Shown here one piece after another: positions 10,354-18,289 of a DNA stretch of 18,999 bases. Numbering within the stretch: the stretch's first letter is position 1; every line of letters starts with the position of its first letter. Under the pieces are notes generated by a model. It ran no database searches, was not told the DNA's origin, and saw only the letters and a list, made by a program, of their open reading frames with translations. Source of the DNA: Ophiosphaerella korrae (Eukaryota; Ascomycota; Dothideomycetes; Pleosporales; Phaeosphaeriaceae); the NCBI GenBank assembly GCA_028456385.1, contig JALNQF010000623.1, positions 1 through 18,999 of the forward strand. The letters are read 5' to 3'. A program made the position numbers and the translations under genes.

Positions 10354-10358
10354 ATAGT
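10354..10358 (+). repeat. Left target-site duplication of element D (ATAGT)
   Basis: The five bases ATAGT directly before the LTR at 10359 are repeated directly after the other LTR at 15861-15865. Five bases is a normal target duplication for Ty3/Gypsy integrase, and the exact match fixes the ends of D. Confidence 0.85.
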
Positions 10359-10385
10359 TGTAATAAGTATACTAAGGTTAACTTC

Positions 10386-10408
10386 CTAATAACCTTTAGG
10401 GTTATTAG
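10386..10408. promoter_or_regulatory. Hairpin inside the LTR (terminator or poly(A)-like structure?)
   Basis: CTAATAACC (10386-10394) pairs perfectly with GGTTATTAG (10400-10408) around a 5-base loop TTTAG. The same hairpin is intact in the other LTR at 15446-15468, though the LTRs differ elsewhere. It lies near the 3' end of the LTR in the direction of D's transcription. A role in RNA 3' end formation is only a guess. Confidence 0.6.
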
Positions 10409-10576
10409 TAGATTAAAAGGTAATAACTAAAGTTTATATAGTAATTAGTAATAACTATAAATAATAGTTAATTAGTGTGTATAATATTAAGTATTAGCGT
10501 TCTAGGTTAGAGATTAGATTGCTAATACTATCCTAATAATATGCATTACTACTAACTATATACCTAGGCTTCTTAG

Positions 10577-10684
10577 CTAGCTTTATACTTTGTATTTACT
10601 AAGATTGCAAATTATAAATTTATTACGTGTCTAGCTTTATACTTTGTATTTGCTAAGATCGCAAATTACGAATTTATTACGTGT
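10577..10684. repeat. 54-bp tandem duplication inside D's 3' LTR
   Basis: Unit 1 is 10577-10630 and unit 2 is 10631-10684; both start CTAGCTTTATACTTTGTATT and end ATTACGTGT, with three differences. The other LTR has the same pair at 15637-15744, so the duplication predates this insertion. Tandem units in LTRs are often in the U3 promoter region. Confidence 0.85.
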
Positions 10685-10800
10685 CTCTATTGTAGTTAGT
10701 TTTCTAATTAAGTTTATTACCCTATAGGTTATACGTATTGTTATTATCTATAGTAAGGCTAATTAGCTTAAATTAGTTTCTTCTTATTACAACTATAACA

Positions 10801-10816
10801 CTATTCCCCTCTTTAG
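10801..10816 (-). promoter_or_regulatory. Polypurine tract of element D
   Basis: The minus strand reads AAAGAGGGGAATAG immediately before the LTR start TGTTATAGTTG. A G-rich purine run abutting the 3' LTR is where plus-strand DNA synthesis is primed. Its position confirms D's minus orientation and which LTR is 3'. Confidence 0.8.
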
Positions 10817-11415
10817 GTAGGTTCTTATTTCTCTACCTTAGGCCTAAGGTTATTAGTCTAGTTTCTTTATTTATTTCTAATTCTTTATTATTCTCTATAT
10901 CTTCTCGTTCTAATTACAACAAACTTCTTTTTATTACTTGTATTACTTATAATAGGGTTAAAATATTTCTATACGCCTATTATACTTAGTTAAAGCTTAC
11001 TTATCTTATATCTTTAAAGGATAGTAAATACTATAATAAGTATATTCTTACTAATATTTAATATAAGTATACTCTTTTAGGTATTTCTCTTATAGAATAT
11101 AAGCGCTCTATCTCTATATAGTCTCTTCTTACTAAATTATATAGGGCGAGCTATTAACTAGGCTTAAGAGATACTATTATTATAGCTTATAGAAGCTAAA
11201 GCTAAGTATAAGCTAACTCTTTATAAGCTATGTAAGTCTTTCTTAGATCTTTAGTTTCTATATTTCTTTAGATACTTCTTGCGTTGTTTTCTAAATCTAT
11301 TTGTCTAGCTCGCTACTTGTCCTTTTAAGTATTGTAGCTATTTTAGGTATATTTAGGACTAAGTATCCTTTTTTATTCTATACAAGAACTATACTAGTAG
11401 TATTTACTTCTTCTT
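10817..11415 (-). other. Tail of element D where integrase should be
   Basis: Directly after RNase H one would expect more than 1 kb of integrase. These 600 bases give no zinc-binding region, no DDE core and no chromodomain on the minus strand. The stretch just before the polypurine tract reads like a charged tail with many Lys, Glu and Asn codons. I see this as the joined ends of an internal deletion, but a natural integrase-less family is also possible. Confidence 0.6.
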
Positions 11416-11419
11416 ATAA

Positions 11420-12720
11420 GTCTAGTCTTCTACTAAGGGCGTCTATAAATTAATTATCTTTCTCTTTTATATATATAATTTCTAAATCAAATATTAATAG
11501 GAATTCCTACTATCTTGTATATTGTTATAATAGTTCTTTATTTATTATAATTCCTATAAGGTTTTTATAATCTATATAGACTTTTATTTAATACTTTACT
11601 TTTTATAAGTATACTCTCTACTACTTAAATACTTTGTATATTACTAGTATTTCTTTATTGTAGATAAGATAGTTAAGCTCTACTATCTTTATTTTCTTAG
11701 AGAAGTATTTAACTAAATATTCTTTTTTAGTCTTTAGGTCCTCTTGTATTAGTGCTATTCTATAGACTAAGTTAGATACGTCTGTTTTTACTATTACTAG
11801 TAGGTCTAGGTTATATATTCTAATAACTAGGTTTTCTATAAATTTCTTTTTAATCTTGTTAAATACTTTATCGTATTCCTTTAACTATTTAAATAGTATA
11901 TCTTTCTTTATAAGTCTTGTTATTAGTTCTATATCTTTAAACTATCTTACTATTAACTTTCTATAAAAGTTTATTAGTCTATAGAACTATTATACTTCCT
12001 TTAGATTCTTTAGTATTAGCTATTTGTTAATTAATTTAATCTTTTCTAAGTTAATTTTAATTTTTCCTAGTTCTATAATAAATCCTAGGAAATCTATTTC
12101 TTTTATGTAAAATTTGTATTTTCTTATCTTAAGAAATAGTTTACTTTTTACTAGTTTTTCTAGTACTTTATATACGTGTTACACGTATTCTTCTTCTATT
12201 TCTAAGAATATAAGGATGTTATCTAGGTATATAAATATAAATTCGTCTAAGTACTCTCTTAGTACTATATTAATTCTTTCTTAAAAAGCTACTAGTACGT
12301 TTATTAGGCTAAAAGGTATAACTAAGTATTTGTATAGTCTATATTATGTTCTAAACGCTATTTTCTATTTATTACCTTTTTTAATTCTAATCTAGTAGTA
12401 AGTATTTTAGATATCTAGTTTTATAAAGATTTTCGCTTTCTATAGCTTATCTTGTATTTTGTCTATTTATAGTAAGGAGTATTAGTTCTTGTTTATAATT
12501 ACGTTAGTTTTCCTAAAATCTACGTAAGGTCTTTTATTACTTATCTCTTTTTTATCTATAAAGATAAGTCTATATACTACTAAGAACTTAGATTCTTATA
12601 TCTATCCTTTTTTTATTACGTTTTCGATAAACGCTTATTTAATCTTAGATTCTTCTTCTATTTTTCTATAAACTAGGCTCTATCTTACGTCCTTATCTTC
12701 CTTTAGGTCTATTGCTAAAT
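11420..12720 (-). pseudogene. pol: Reverse transcriptase and RNase H relic of element D
   Basis: This is the best preserved pol reading in the window. From 12720 downward the minus strand gives AIDLKEDKDVR and IEEESKIK, then VVYRLIFIDKKEISNKRPYV, VDFRKTN, AKIFIKLDI and IAFRT segments. After these comes a YLVIPF block equivalent to Y-L-V-M-P-F-G-L-x-N-A-P. The catalytic YxDD box at 12218-12229 reads YLDN; the second Asp is lost by one TpG-to-TpA change. Then come VLEKLVKSKLFLKIRKYKF, IDFLGFII and an RNase H segment with IVKTDVSNL, where the catalytic T-D-A-S block is nearly intact. The end reads DALSRRLDL (DALSRR at 11426-11443). Stops at former Gln and Trp codons break it. Family relatives are common fungal Ty3/Gypsy elements. 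Confidence 0.9.
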
Positions 12721-12899
12721 CCTATAGCTAATATTCTAGAAGGTAATCTTTAGGTTCTATAAGTTATTTTTCTTATTTCTTGTATTCTTTAGGGAATTCT
12801 CCTTTATAGGTACTTATGTTAGTTTTTAATATATCTTTCTTAAGATAACTAATTCTTCCTATTTACTAATTAATCTTTAAGTTTATTATCTATAACTAT

Positions 12900-13300
12900 A
12901 GTATACCTAGGATTATATCTTGTTTATTATTAATTATTGTTATATCTATAACTATATTCTTAATTTCTAATCTTTCTAATCTTAATGTTAAAGGTGTCGT
13001 TTTAAACTTAATAAGTTTTTAGAATAGTTTTTCTTTAATTATACTTAGTTATTAAGGGTATTTCTTTGTTATATAGTTTATTCCTTAGGTTTCTATAAAC
13101 TTCTTTAATATAAAGTTCTTTATAGCTCTACTATTAATTATAATTTATACTCTTCTTCCTTAGTATATACTTATTTTTATAACGTATAGGCCTATTATAC
13201 CTTCTAGCTATTCTTACTTAGGTAATTTTGTAAATTATCTATTTATTTAAGGCTATAGCCTTACCTTAAGTTTATATTCTTTGTATTTTAGATATTTGTT
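12900..13300 (-). pseudogene. Protease relic of element D
   Basis: On the minus strand near 13124-13135 the reading IINSRAIKNF replaces the family's I-D-S-G-A-T-x-N-F retropepsin site, with Asp to Asn and Gly to Arg, both G-to-A changes. The following KKFIE fits the block after the active site. The position, between gag zinc knuckles and reverse transcriptase, is right. The rest of the fold is too decayed to outline. Confidence 0.65.
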
Positions 13301-14340
13301 ATACTTACATTTATACTATAGTCCTCCTTAGATATATTTTTTAGATAGTTTTAGTCTAGGCCTTACTACTATATAACCTTCTTCTAGTATTATTTCTTAT
13401 CCTTAGATATCTTCTACTAGAATTACTCTTATATAATTATAGCCTCTTCTTCTTATAGGCTATATACTATTATTTACTTTAGGGTTCCTATATATAATAT
13501 AATTCTTATTTAAGTATAATATCTATAATATTTAAAGTATACTAGATGTTTTAGATCTATTATTTTGTTATCTCCTTTCTAGTATCTATCTTTCTCTAGC
13601 GTATCTATTATTAGAATATAGTATACTACTAGTACTCTTAGTATATAAGCTTTATTAATCTATTATATCTTTTTTATAAAAGACTACTATTCTCTCTATA
13701 TAAGTATTCTTCTTACTATAACTATATATTACTTTATCTATTCTTAAAATAGTGTAAACTTTATTTTTTTAGGATTGCGTTCTTTCTAGTCTTTATACGC
13801 TTCTTCTATACTTATAACTAGTAAGTATTTCTAAACAAACTTCTATTATTTATTTTATTCCTCTATATCTATTGTTGTATAGCTATTATAGCTATATATA
13901 TCTAGCTAGGTATACTCTATACCTCTTATACTAACTTACTTCTTACTTTCTTGTAGTCTTTTAGAGGAAGCTATAGTAGTCTCTTTATCTAGTACCTATT
14001 CTTTAGCCTAGATTAATAGAATCTAAGGTTCTTTCTTTTCTAAGTCTTCTATTAGTATATCTATTACGTATACTATTTCTTCTAGCTACGCTTTTATTCT
14101 TTCTTTTATTACTACTACTCTATTCTTTTATAAGAACTATCTTACTCTCTCTTTACTAGATTAATATATATAGTAGTTATCTTTATAACAAAAGGTCTAA
14201 TAGAGTATTATATATTATATTTCTATACTCTCTACTACTTTTTCTTAAGGTTTAGCTTATACTTATAGTGCTTCTTTTTTCTTTTTAGTTATTTTTAACT
14301 AAGTTTCTTTATCTTTTTTATAGTCCTTACTTCTATAGTC
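13300..14340 (-). pseudogene. Gag-to-protease linker of element D
   Basis: This kilobase lies between the second zinc knuckle and the protease site. On the minus strand it is rich in Lys, Glu, Asp and Arg codons with RIP stops, like a charged linker. I see no motif that names it. On the plus strand it is pyrimidine-rich, which is the mirror of the same bias. Confidence 0.4.
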
Positions 14341-14344
14341 TTTT

Positions 14345-15120
14345 ATAAAGTATCCTAGTTTTCTATATTTATAGTATACTATATCCTTTTTCTTTTATAA
14401 TTAGTATTCTTTTATATAGTAGCTTTTCTTACTATAATTAAAGTACGTAAAGTCTTTGTTCTTCTTTTTCTTCTTATCCTTATTAGCGTTAAGGATTATA
14501 GGGTCTCTAATATCCTAGTTTCTAGGTTAGCTACTATACTTGTTCTTCTTCTATTCTTAAAGATCGTTGTCTATTTATATTACCTATTGTTTTTAGGCTT
14601 CTAGTATTCTAGGTTTTTCTATATAGATTATTTCGTATTAGATTTTTTTATTTAATCTTTGTTTAAATTGTAATATTAATACTAATTTATTCTATTCTAT
14701 ATTTTATAATAGTTATTTAAACTATACTACGTACTTAAGGATACTCTTTTGTTATATAAGTCTTTCGAGCTTTTCTTTAGCTTGTTAAGTAATGTCTATA
14801 TCTCTAAATCCTACTCTTATTCGCCTAGTAAAGTATTTATAACTTCTAAAAATAGCTCTAGTTTTATCCTTCTATATTATTAGAGCGTATATTATATAAT
14901 CTATTTAGTAAAGTTTAAACTATTTTATTGTATCTTCTTTAAAGTGTATTCTAATATATATTACTTTCTTTTCTTCTATATTAAAGTGTAGTACTTGTAT
15001 ATCTATTTAGAGTTGTACTAAGGCTATAAAAGGTCTTAGTTTCTCTCTTGTTCTATTAAATTTCTTAAGTATAGGTATTTTAGGTAGTTTCTTTATTGCG
15101 CTTATCTCTAGGCGTTAAGT
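14345..15120 (-). pseudogene. gag: Gag relic of element D with two broken zinc knuckles
   Basis: The minus strand reads LPKIPILKKFNRTREKLRPF near 15090, then a helix-rich capsid-like segment (IDIQVLHFNIEEKKVIYI, with a former W codon as a stop in the A-x-x-W-F position). YKYFTRRIRVGFRDID and KLERLI follow, typical of the retrotransposon gag domain. At about 14405-14450 and 14345-14375 two CCHC knuckles (C-x2-C-x4-H-x4-C) appear as YFNYSKKSYYIKEY and VYYKYRKLGYFIK: each Cys is Tyr (TGT/TGC to TAT/TAC), and His is Tyr too. Gag would form the particle and bind RNA. Confidence 0.85.
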
Positions 15121-15418
15121 AATTAGTTCTATCTAATTTTATCCTTTAATAATAGCTTTAATCTAGGCTTTGTTTTATTTTATATACTCCTAGAGTTCCT
15201 TGTTTTATATTTCTAGAGCTTTAATTACTATCTTTATATCTTCTTTATTATTAATTAATTTGTTTATACGTTCTTAAATTGTTTTCTACGCTATACTATC
15301 TAATTTATAACTACTCTTAGCTATCTTAGCTATTTATTTAGTTAAACTTTCTACTATTATATTAGCTAGACTATACGCTACTTACGCTTTACTCCTCTTA
15401 ATATCTAAATTAGTAAGG
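15121..15418 (-). other. Leader of element D with presumed primer-binding site
   Basis: Between the 5' LTR and the clear gag reading there are about 300 bases, the last part of which may encode the gag N terminus. Just inside the LTR the minus strand starts CCTTACTAATTTAG. I could not match it with confidence to a tRNA 3' end; RIP may have altered it. Confidence 0.45.
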
Positions 15419-15445
15419 TATAATAGGTACACTAGAGTTAACTTC

Positions 15446-15468
15446 CTAATAACCTTTAGGGTTATTAG
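15446..15468. promoter_or_regulatory. Hairpin inside the 5' LTR of D
   Basis: This is the second copy of the perfect 9-bp stem with a 5-base loop seen at 10386-10408, unchanged at all 23 positions. Confidence 0.6.
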
Positions 15469-15636
15469 TAGATTAAAAGGTAATAACTAAAGTTTATATA
15501 GTAATTAGTAATAACTATAAATAATAGTTAATTTATGTATATAATGTTAAGTATTAGTATTCTAGGTTAGAGATTAGATTACTAATACTATCCTAATAAT
15601 GTATATTACTACTAACTATATACCTAGGCTTCTTAG

Positions 15637-15744
15637 CTAGCTTTATAGTTTATGTTTACTAAGATTATAAATTATAAATTTATTAAGTATCTAGCTTTAT
15701 ACTTTGTATTTACTAAGATCGCGAATTACAAATTTATTACGTAT
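15637..15744. repeat. 54-bp tandem duplication inside D's 5' LTR
   Basis: Units 15637-15690 and 15691-15744 correspond position for position with those in the 3' LTR. Unit 1 has decayed further here (TTTATGTTT in place of TTTGTATTT and AAGTAT in place of ACGTGT). Confidence 0.85.
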
Positions 15745-15860
15745 CTCTATTGTAGTTAGTTTTCTAATTAAGTTTATTACTCTATAGGTTATACGTGTTG
15801 TTGTTATCTATTATAGGGCTAATTAGCTTAAATTAGTTTTTTCTTATTATAACTATAATA

Positions 15861-15865
15861 ATAGT
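15861..15865 (+). repeat. Right target-site duplication of element D (ATAGT)
   Basis: It is an exact copy of 10354-10358 and abuts the LTR end at 15860. Removing D and one copy rejoins the two halves of element C just after the gag zinc knuckle. Confidence 0.85.
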
Positions 15866-16780
15866 ACTCGCTAGTATAGTGTCTCTTTTTATAGTACTTA
15901 AAGTATTTAATAGTAGACTTGTCTACTAACTTGTTTTAGAGGTTCTTTATATCTCTCTTTGTTTAGGCCTTTTTTAGGTTTTCTTTACCTATACTATTTA
16001 TATAGAGCTTTTATAATTTTATTACGTTATATAAATTACGCTTAAGCGTTAAGCCTAAGGTAATAAGGTCTTCTCTTATTACTAGGACCTAATAGTAGTT
16101 AGTAATTACTCTTTGTAGTTTAGACTATAGTTTTAAAAAGAGGTGCTAAATCCTTTATTCTTCTATATACTAAGGAAGCTAGTCTTTAAAGATATCTAGA
16201 TATATAGTAAAAGATCTTACGCTTTATTTCTTATATTAAGTAGCTATAGCGTACGCTGTTACTACCTCTAGGCTATAATTAATAAGGTCTAAGAGTAGGT
16301 TAAGTAAGTACTTTTTAAAGTACTCCTAAGTAAGAAGCTTATCTACGTTTAGGTTATACTTAACATATATATACTATTGTTTACGTAAGTCTCTCTTAAG
16401 GTATTATATAGCCTAAAGGACTTTATTCTTTTTTACTTTAAAGTCTTAAGGTATAAAGCGAAATAATATTTTACACAAGTAGTAGTACTCTTAGTATTCC
16501 TTTAGAGATTTACCTTTATATACTATAAGCTCTTTAAAGCAAAGTGTACGCTTTACGCGCGTATTATTAACTAAGAAGTCTACGTTGCGCTTTTGTAAAG
16601 TAATAATAGTAACCTTAAAGTTATTCTTAGGGGTTATAGCGTAAGGAGTAGTTTGTTCTTATTCTAGACGTATAATCTAGTCCTCTAGAGCGTAGAGTAT
16701 ACGTAGTTAGGCTAACTTGTTACGTCTAGTAGTTGCTTCGCGAATACGTTCTTTAATTATTACTAGCGTACTTAGTACGT
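15864..16780 (-). pseudogene. gag: Gag relic of element C with broken zinc knuckle
   Basis: The minus strand reads KERIREATTRRNKLAQLRIL, then EQTTPYAITPKNNFKVTIIT, a capsid-like region (YKGKSLKEY, KVKKNKVL, YLKRDLRK, FKKYLLNLLLDLINYSLE, SFTIYLDIFKDQLPQYIEEQ) and LTLKRNLYN. It ends in a knuckle at 15864-15905: YFKYYKKRHYTSEY, which is C-x2-C-x4-H-x4-C with all three Cys as Tyr but His kept. The final former Cys codon overlaps D's target duplication, so D inserted at the last knuckle residue. The coiled, charged N terminus and Q-rich wording fit Ty3/Gypsy gag. Reading quality is good between stops. Confidence 0.8.
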
Positions 16781-16925
16781 AACCTAGCTATATACTACTT
16801 ACACTCTATATAGTATCTTATTTAACTATTAACTATATATTTTCTTCTATTATTATAGCCTATCGTAAAGAGCGTATTATTATTATCTCTAGACTATTAG
16901 TAAAGAAGTATTATTATATTAAGAG
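16781..16925 (-). other. Upstream part of element C and candidate target site of B
   Basis: Short stretch before the gag reading, without a recognised motif. The last five bases, AAGAG at 16921-16925 (CTCTT on the minus strand), abut the LTR end of B and should be half of B's target duplication. Confidence 0.45.
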
Positions 16926-17016
16926 TATAAGGTAGACTTTACGTAAGATAACTTAATAAAGTAGTTTTAATAATTAACTAAAAAGAGTAAATAGTAGATA
17001 AAGCTATCTAAGTAAG

Positions 17017-17038
17017 TACTAGGTATATATACCTAGTA
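17017..17038. repeat. 22-bp perfect palindrome in B's LTR
   Basis: TACTAGGTATATATACCTAG plus TA reads the same on both strands. Its right half would be just upstream of the window start in A's LTR, whose first base pairs with 17024. It may be a binding site or AT-rich chance. Confidence 0.6.
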
Positions 17039-17075
17039 GCTTACTAAGTACTAACTAAAAGTAGAAAGGTAGTTA

Positions 17076-17124
17076 AATGTTAGTAAGTTTGTAATGTTAG
17101 TAAGTTGTAAACTTACTAATATTA
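17076..17124. repeat. Direct repeat plus 15-bp hairpin in B's LTR
   Basis: AATGTTAGTAAGTT occurs at 17076-17089 and 17093-17106, 17 bases apart. The second copy (17092-17106) pairs with 17110-17124 around the loop GTA, with one mismatch of the G-T type that RIP could create. TpG survives here several times within 40 bases, unusual for this window. Confidence 0.65.
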
Positions 17125-17233
17125 GTGCGAAAATAAGAGATATAAGAGATAACTCCTTTATACGTCTCCTTCCTTTTAAAAAGTAAATTCCTAGAGCTTA
17201 AAAAGGGCTCTAATTAACTAATAATACCTATTA

Positions 17234-17253
17234 AGTAGTAGTAGTAGTAGTAG
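17234..17253. repeat. AGT trinucleotide repeat
   Basis: Nearly seven AGT units in a row. It is a simple repeat within or beside B's LTR. Confidence 0.8.
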
Positions 17254-17390
17254 CTAGGGTTAAGGAGGTTAACTGTTTTTAGAGTCGAAATCGTTAATTA
17301 TAGAGTATAGAGCTAAGGTTTTTACTAATTTTAGTATAAAATTAAGACCTACGCAACTTCTATATATAAAACGTGTTAACTACAAACTCT

Positions 17391-17799
17391 TTTCTACTAC
17401 TTTTACTCTACGCTAATAAAATCAAACCTAAAAGTGTTTATATATAGTATAAGAGAAGGTAAAGTTAATACTACTAAGTAACTTAATAGTACTAGATCTT
17501 TGTATAAGTACTTACTATAGATATAGGCTTTACAATAAGTAAGTTTATTAATATAGGGGACCTAGTAAGCTTAATATTTATAAGTATTAGGGGGTAAGTA
17601 GCGTAGAGTAGCCCTAGCTAGGAATTTAGTAGCTAGTTATAAATTCTACGATAGTAAACTAGACCTACGCGTAACTAGTTATAAGAGAGCGTAGTAGTTA
17701 TAGCTATAGTAGTAAGGCTAGCTAAGGTAAACTATTCCTACTATTTTTACGCTATAATTTAGCTTTAGCTAGTAGTAAAGTTTTCTAATTACGCCTTAG
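17391..17799 (-). other. Region between B's tail repeats and its LTR, unassigned
   Basis: This stretch may be untranslated sequence before the 3' LTR or part of a longer LTR. I see no coding motif on either strand. G runs on the plus strand (17558-17561, 17590-17594) are on the wrong strand for a polypurine tract of a minus-strand element. Confidence 0.5.
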
Positions 17800-18077
17800 A
17801 AGGCCTTTTTTACGCCTACTAATAGCTAGAGTACTTTACTAGGTTACGTCTTTATTAAGCTCTATTTTAAGTATATAGTTAGTATTTTAGGCTTCTCTAG
17901 GTAGTTCTAGTAAAGGTTAAAGGTAGTAATTACACTTTAGAGAGGGCTTTTTTTATACCTATTAGTAGGTTAGGATACCTTAATAGGTTGCGTCTTTGTT
18001 AAGGCTCTATTTTTTAGGTATATATAGAGTTAGTAGTTTAGCTTTCTCTAAGTAGTTCTAGTAAAAGTTAAAGGTAG
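17800..18077 (-). repeat. Imperfect tandem duplication in the tail of B
   Basis: Two copies, 17800-17926 and 17943-18077, share the order ACCTTTAAC, TTTACTAGAACTAC, AGAG, AAAATAGAGC, AAAGACG, AACCTA, CTATTAGTAGG-like and a run of A on the minus strand, with small indels (period roughly 145-150). Element A has one such unit (about 4850-4973), ending exactly where A's similarity stops. The unit includes the helix that closes the chromodomain. Confidence 0.75.
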
Positions 18078-18235
18078 CTTTGTATTTTATAAATTCTTCT
18101 ACTAGCTTCTATATAGGTTTATTATAGCTAGTCTAGTAGACTAAGTAGTACTATCTTACGTATTTTCTACACTCTTTAAAGCGTACGTCTAAGATAGCTT
18201 CTACTATGTATTCTTTATATACGCTACTAGTTTCT
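18045..18235 (-). pseudogene. Chromodomain relic of element B
   Basis: On the minus strand it mirrors A's chromodomain: VYKEYIVEAILDVRFKECRKY, then a YYLVY block with former Trp codons as stops, and a helix ending EEFIKYKATFNFY. It keeps a Cys where A has Arg, and ILDV is better kept than in A. Confidence 0.75.
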
Positions 18236-18289
18236 TTATTAGTAATAATAATAGAGATTAGCTATAGTAGGTCTTAGTCTAGTAAGAGC

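Larger units (their letters stand above)
6590..10358 (-). mobile_element. Element C, 3' part: Ty3/Gypsy chromovirus split by element D
   Basis: Reading the minus strand from 10353 downward gives protease, reverse transcriptase, RNase H, integrase and chromodomain. The 5' part (gag) lies beyond D at 15861-16925; the two halves share the target duplication ATAGT and rejoin between gag and protease. The RT wording differs clearly from that of A and of D, so this is a separate family. Its 3' LTR should lie below 6590 but was not recognised. Stops and lost catalytic residues are throughout. Confidence 0.85.
10359..10800 (-). repeat. 3' LTR of element D (442 bp)
   Basis: On the plus strand it starts TGTAATAAG and ends ATAACA, so it keeps the canonical TG...CA ends. 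It aligns over its whole length with 15419-15860 without gaps, at an offset of 5,060. By hand I count about 35 differences, of which all but about four are transitions, as expected for two copies mutated separately by RIP. The copy beside the polypurine tract in minus orientation is the 3' LTR. It holds a 54-bp tandem pair and a hairpin, listed separately. Confidence 0.93.
10359..15860 (-). mobile_element. Element D: complete-ended, integrase-less Ty3/Gypsy copy nested in C
   Basis: D is 5,502 bp with two 442-bp LTRs (10359-10800 and 15419-15860) and target duplications ATAGT on both sides. It reads on the minus strand: 5' LTR, leader, gag with two zinc knuckles (about 15090-14345), protease (near 13130), reverse transcriptase (about 12720-12000), RNase H (to about 11420), a short tail, polypurine tract (10801-10816) and 3' LTR. 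No integrase reading was found in the roughly 600 bases between RNase H and the LTR, so D is internally deleted or of a non-autonomous form. It interrupts element C immediately after C's gag zinc knuckle. RIP has destroyed all frames. Confidence 0.92.
15419..15860 (-). repeat. 5' LTR of element D (442 bp)
   Basis: It is the gap-free partner of 10359-10800. Its ends have decayed from TG...CA to TA...TA (TATAATAGG at the low end, ATAATA at the high end), which by itself illustrates RIP. It carries the same 54-bp tandem pair (15637-15690 and 15691-15744) and the same 9-bp-stem hairpin (15446-15468). Confidence 0.93.
15861..16925 (-). mobile_element. Element C, 5' part: leader and gag, cut by insertion of B
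   Basis: Minus-strand continuation of element C beyond D. It holds gag (about 16760-15864) and about 160 bases upstream. At 16926 it meets the end of element B's LTR with no C LTR in between. C's own 5' LTR must lie beyond B, outside the window, or be lost. Confidence 0.8.
16926..17390 (-). repeat. 3' LTR of element B (inner boundary uncertain)
   Basis: The outer end at 16926 is fixed by the 99-base match with 1-99. The inner end is not fixed, as no second full LTR copy is present. On the minus strand a purine run followed by TGTAGTTAACACG near 17387 is one candidate start; TGTAAAGCC near 17537 is another. The LTR holds a 22-bp palindrome, a hairpin and an AGT repeat. Confidence 0.55.

Noticed and set aside
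10351..10800. The 16-base inverted ends around 10352-10367 and 10783-10798 as a MITE or DNA transposon
   Set aside because: The outer part of the left match (10352-10358) lies outside the LTR and partly in the target duplication; the partner copy at 15419 lacks it. LTR structure with a polypurine tract explains the segment better.
10577..15744. The repeated 54-bp units as a CRISPR array
   Set aside because: There are only two units, directly adjacent with no spacers, and they recur within two LTRs. They are an LTR tandem duplication.
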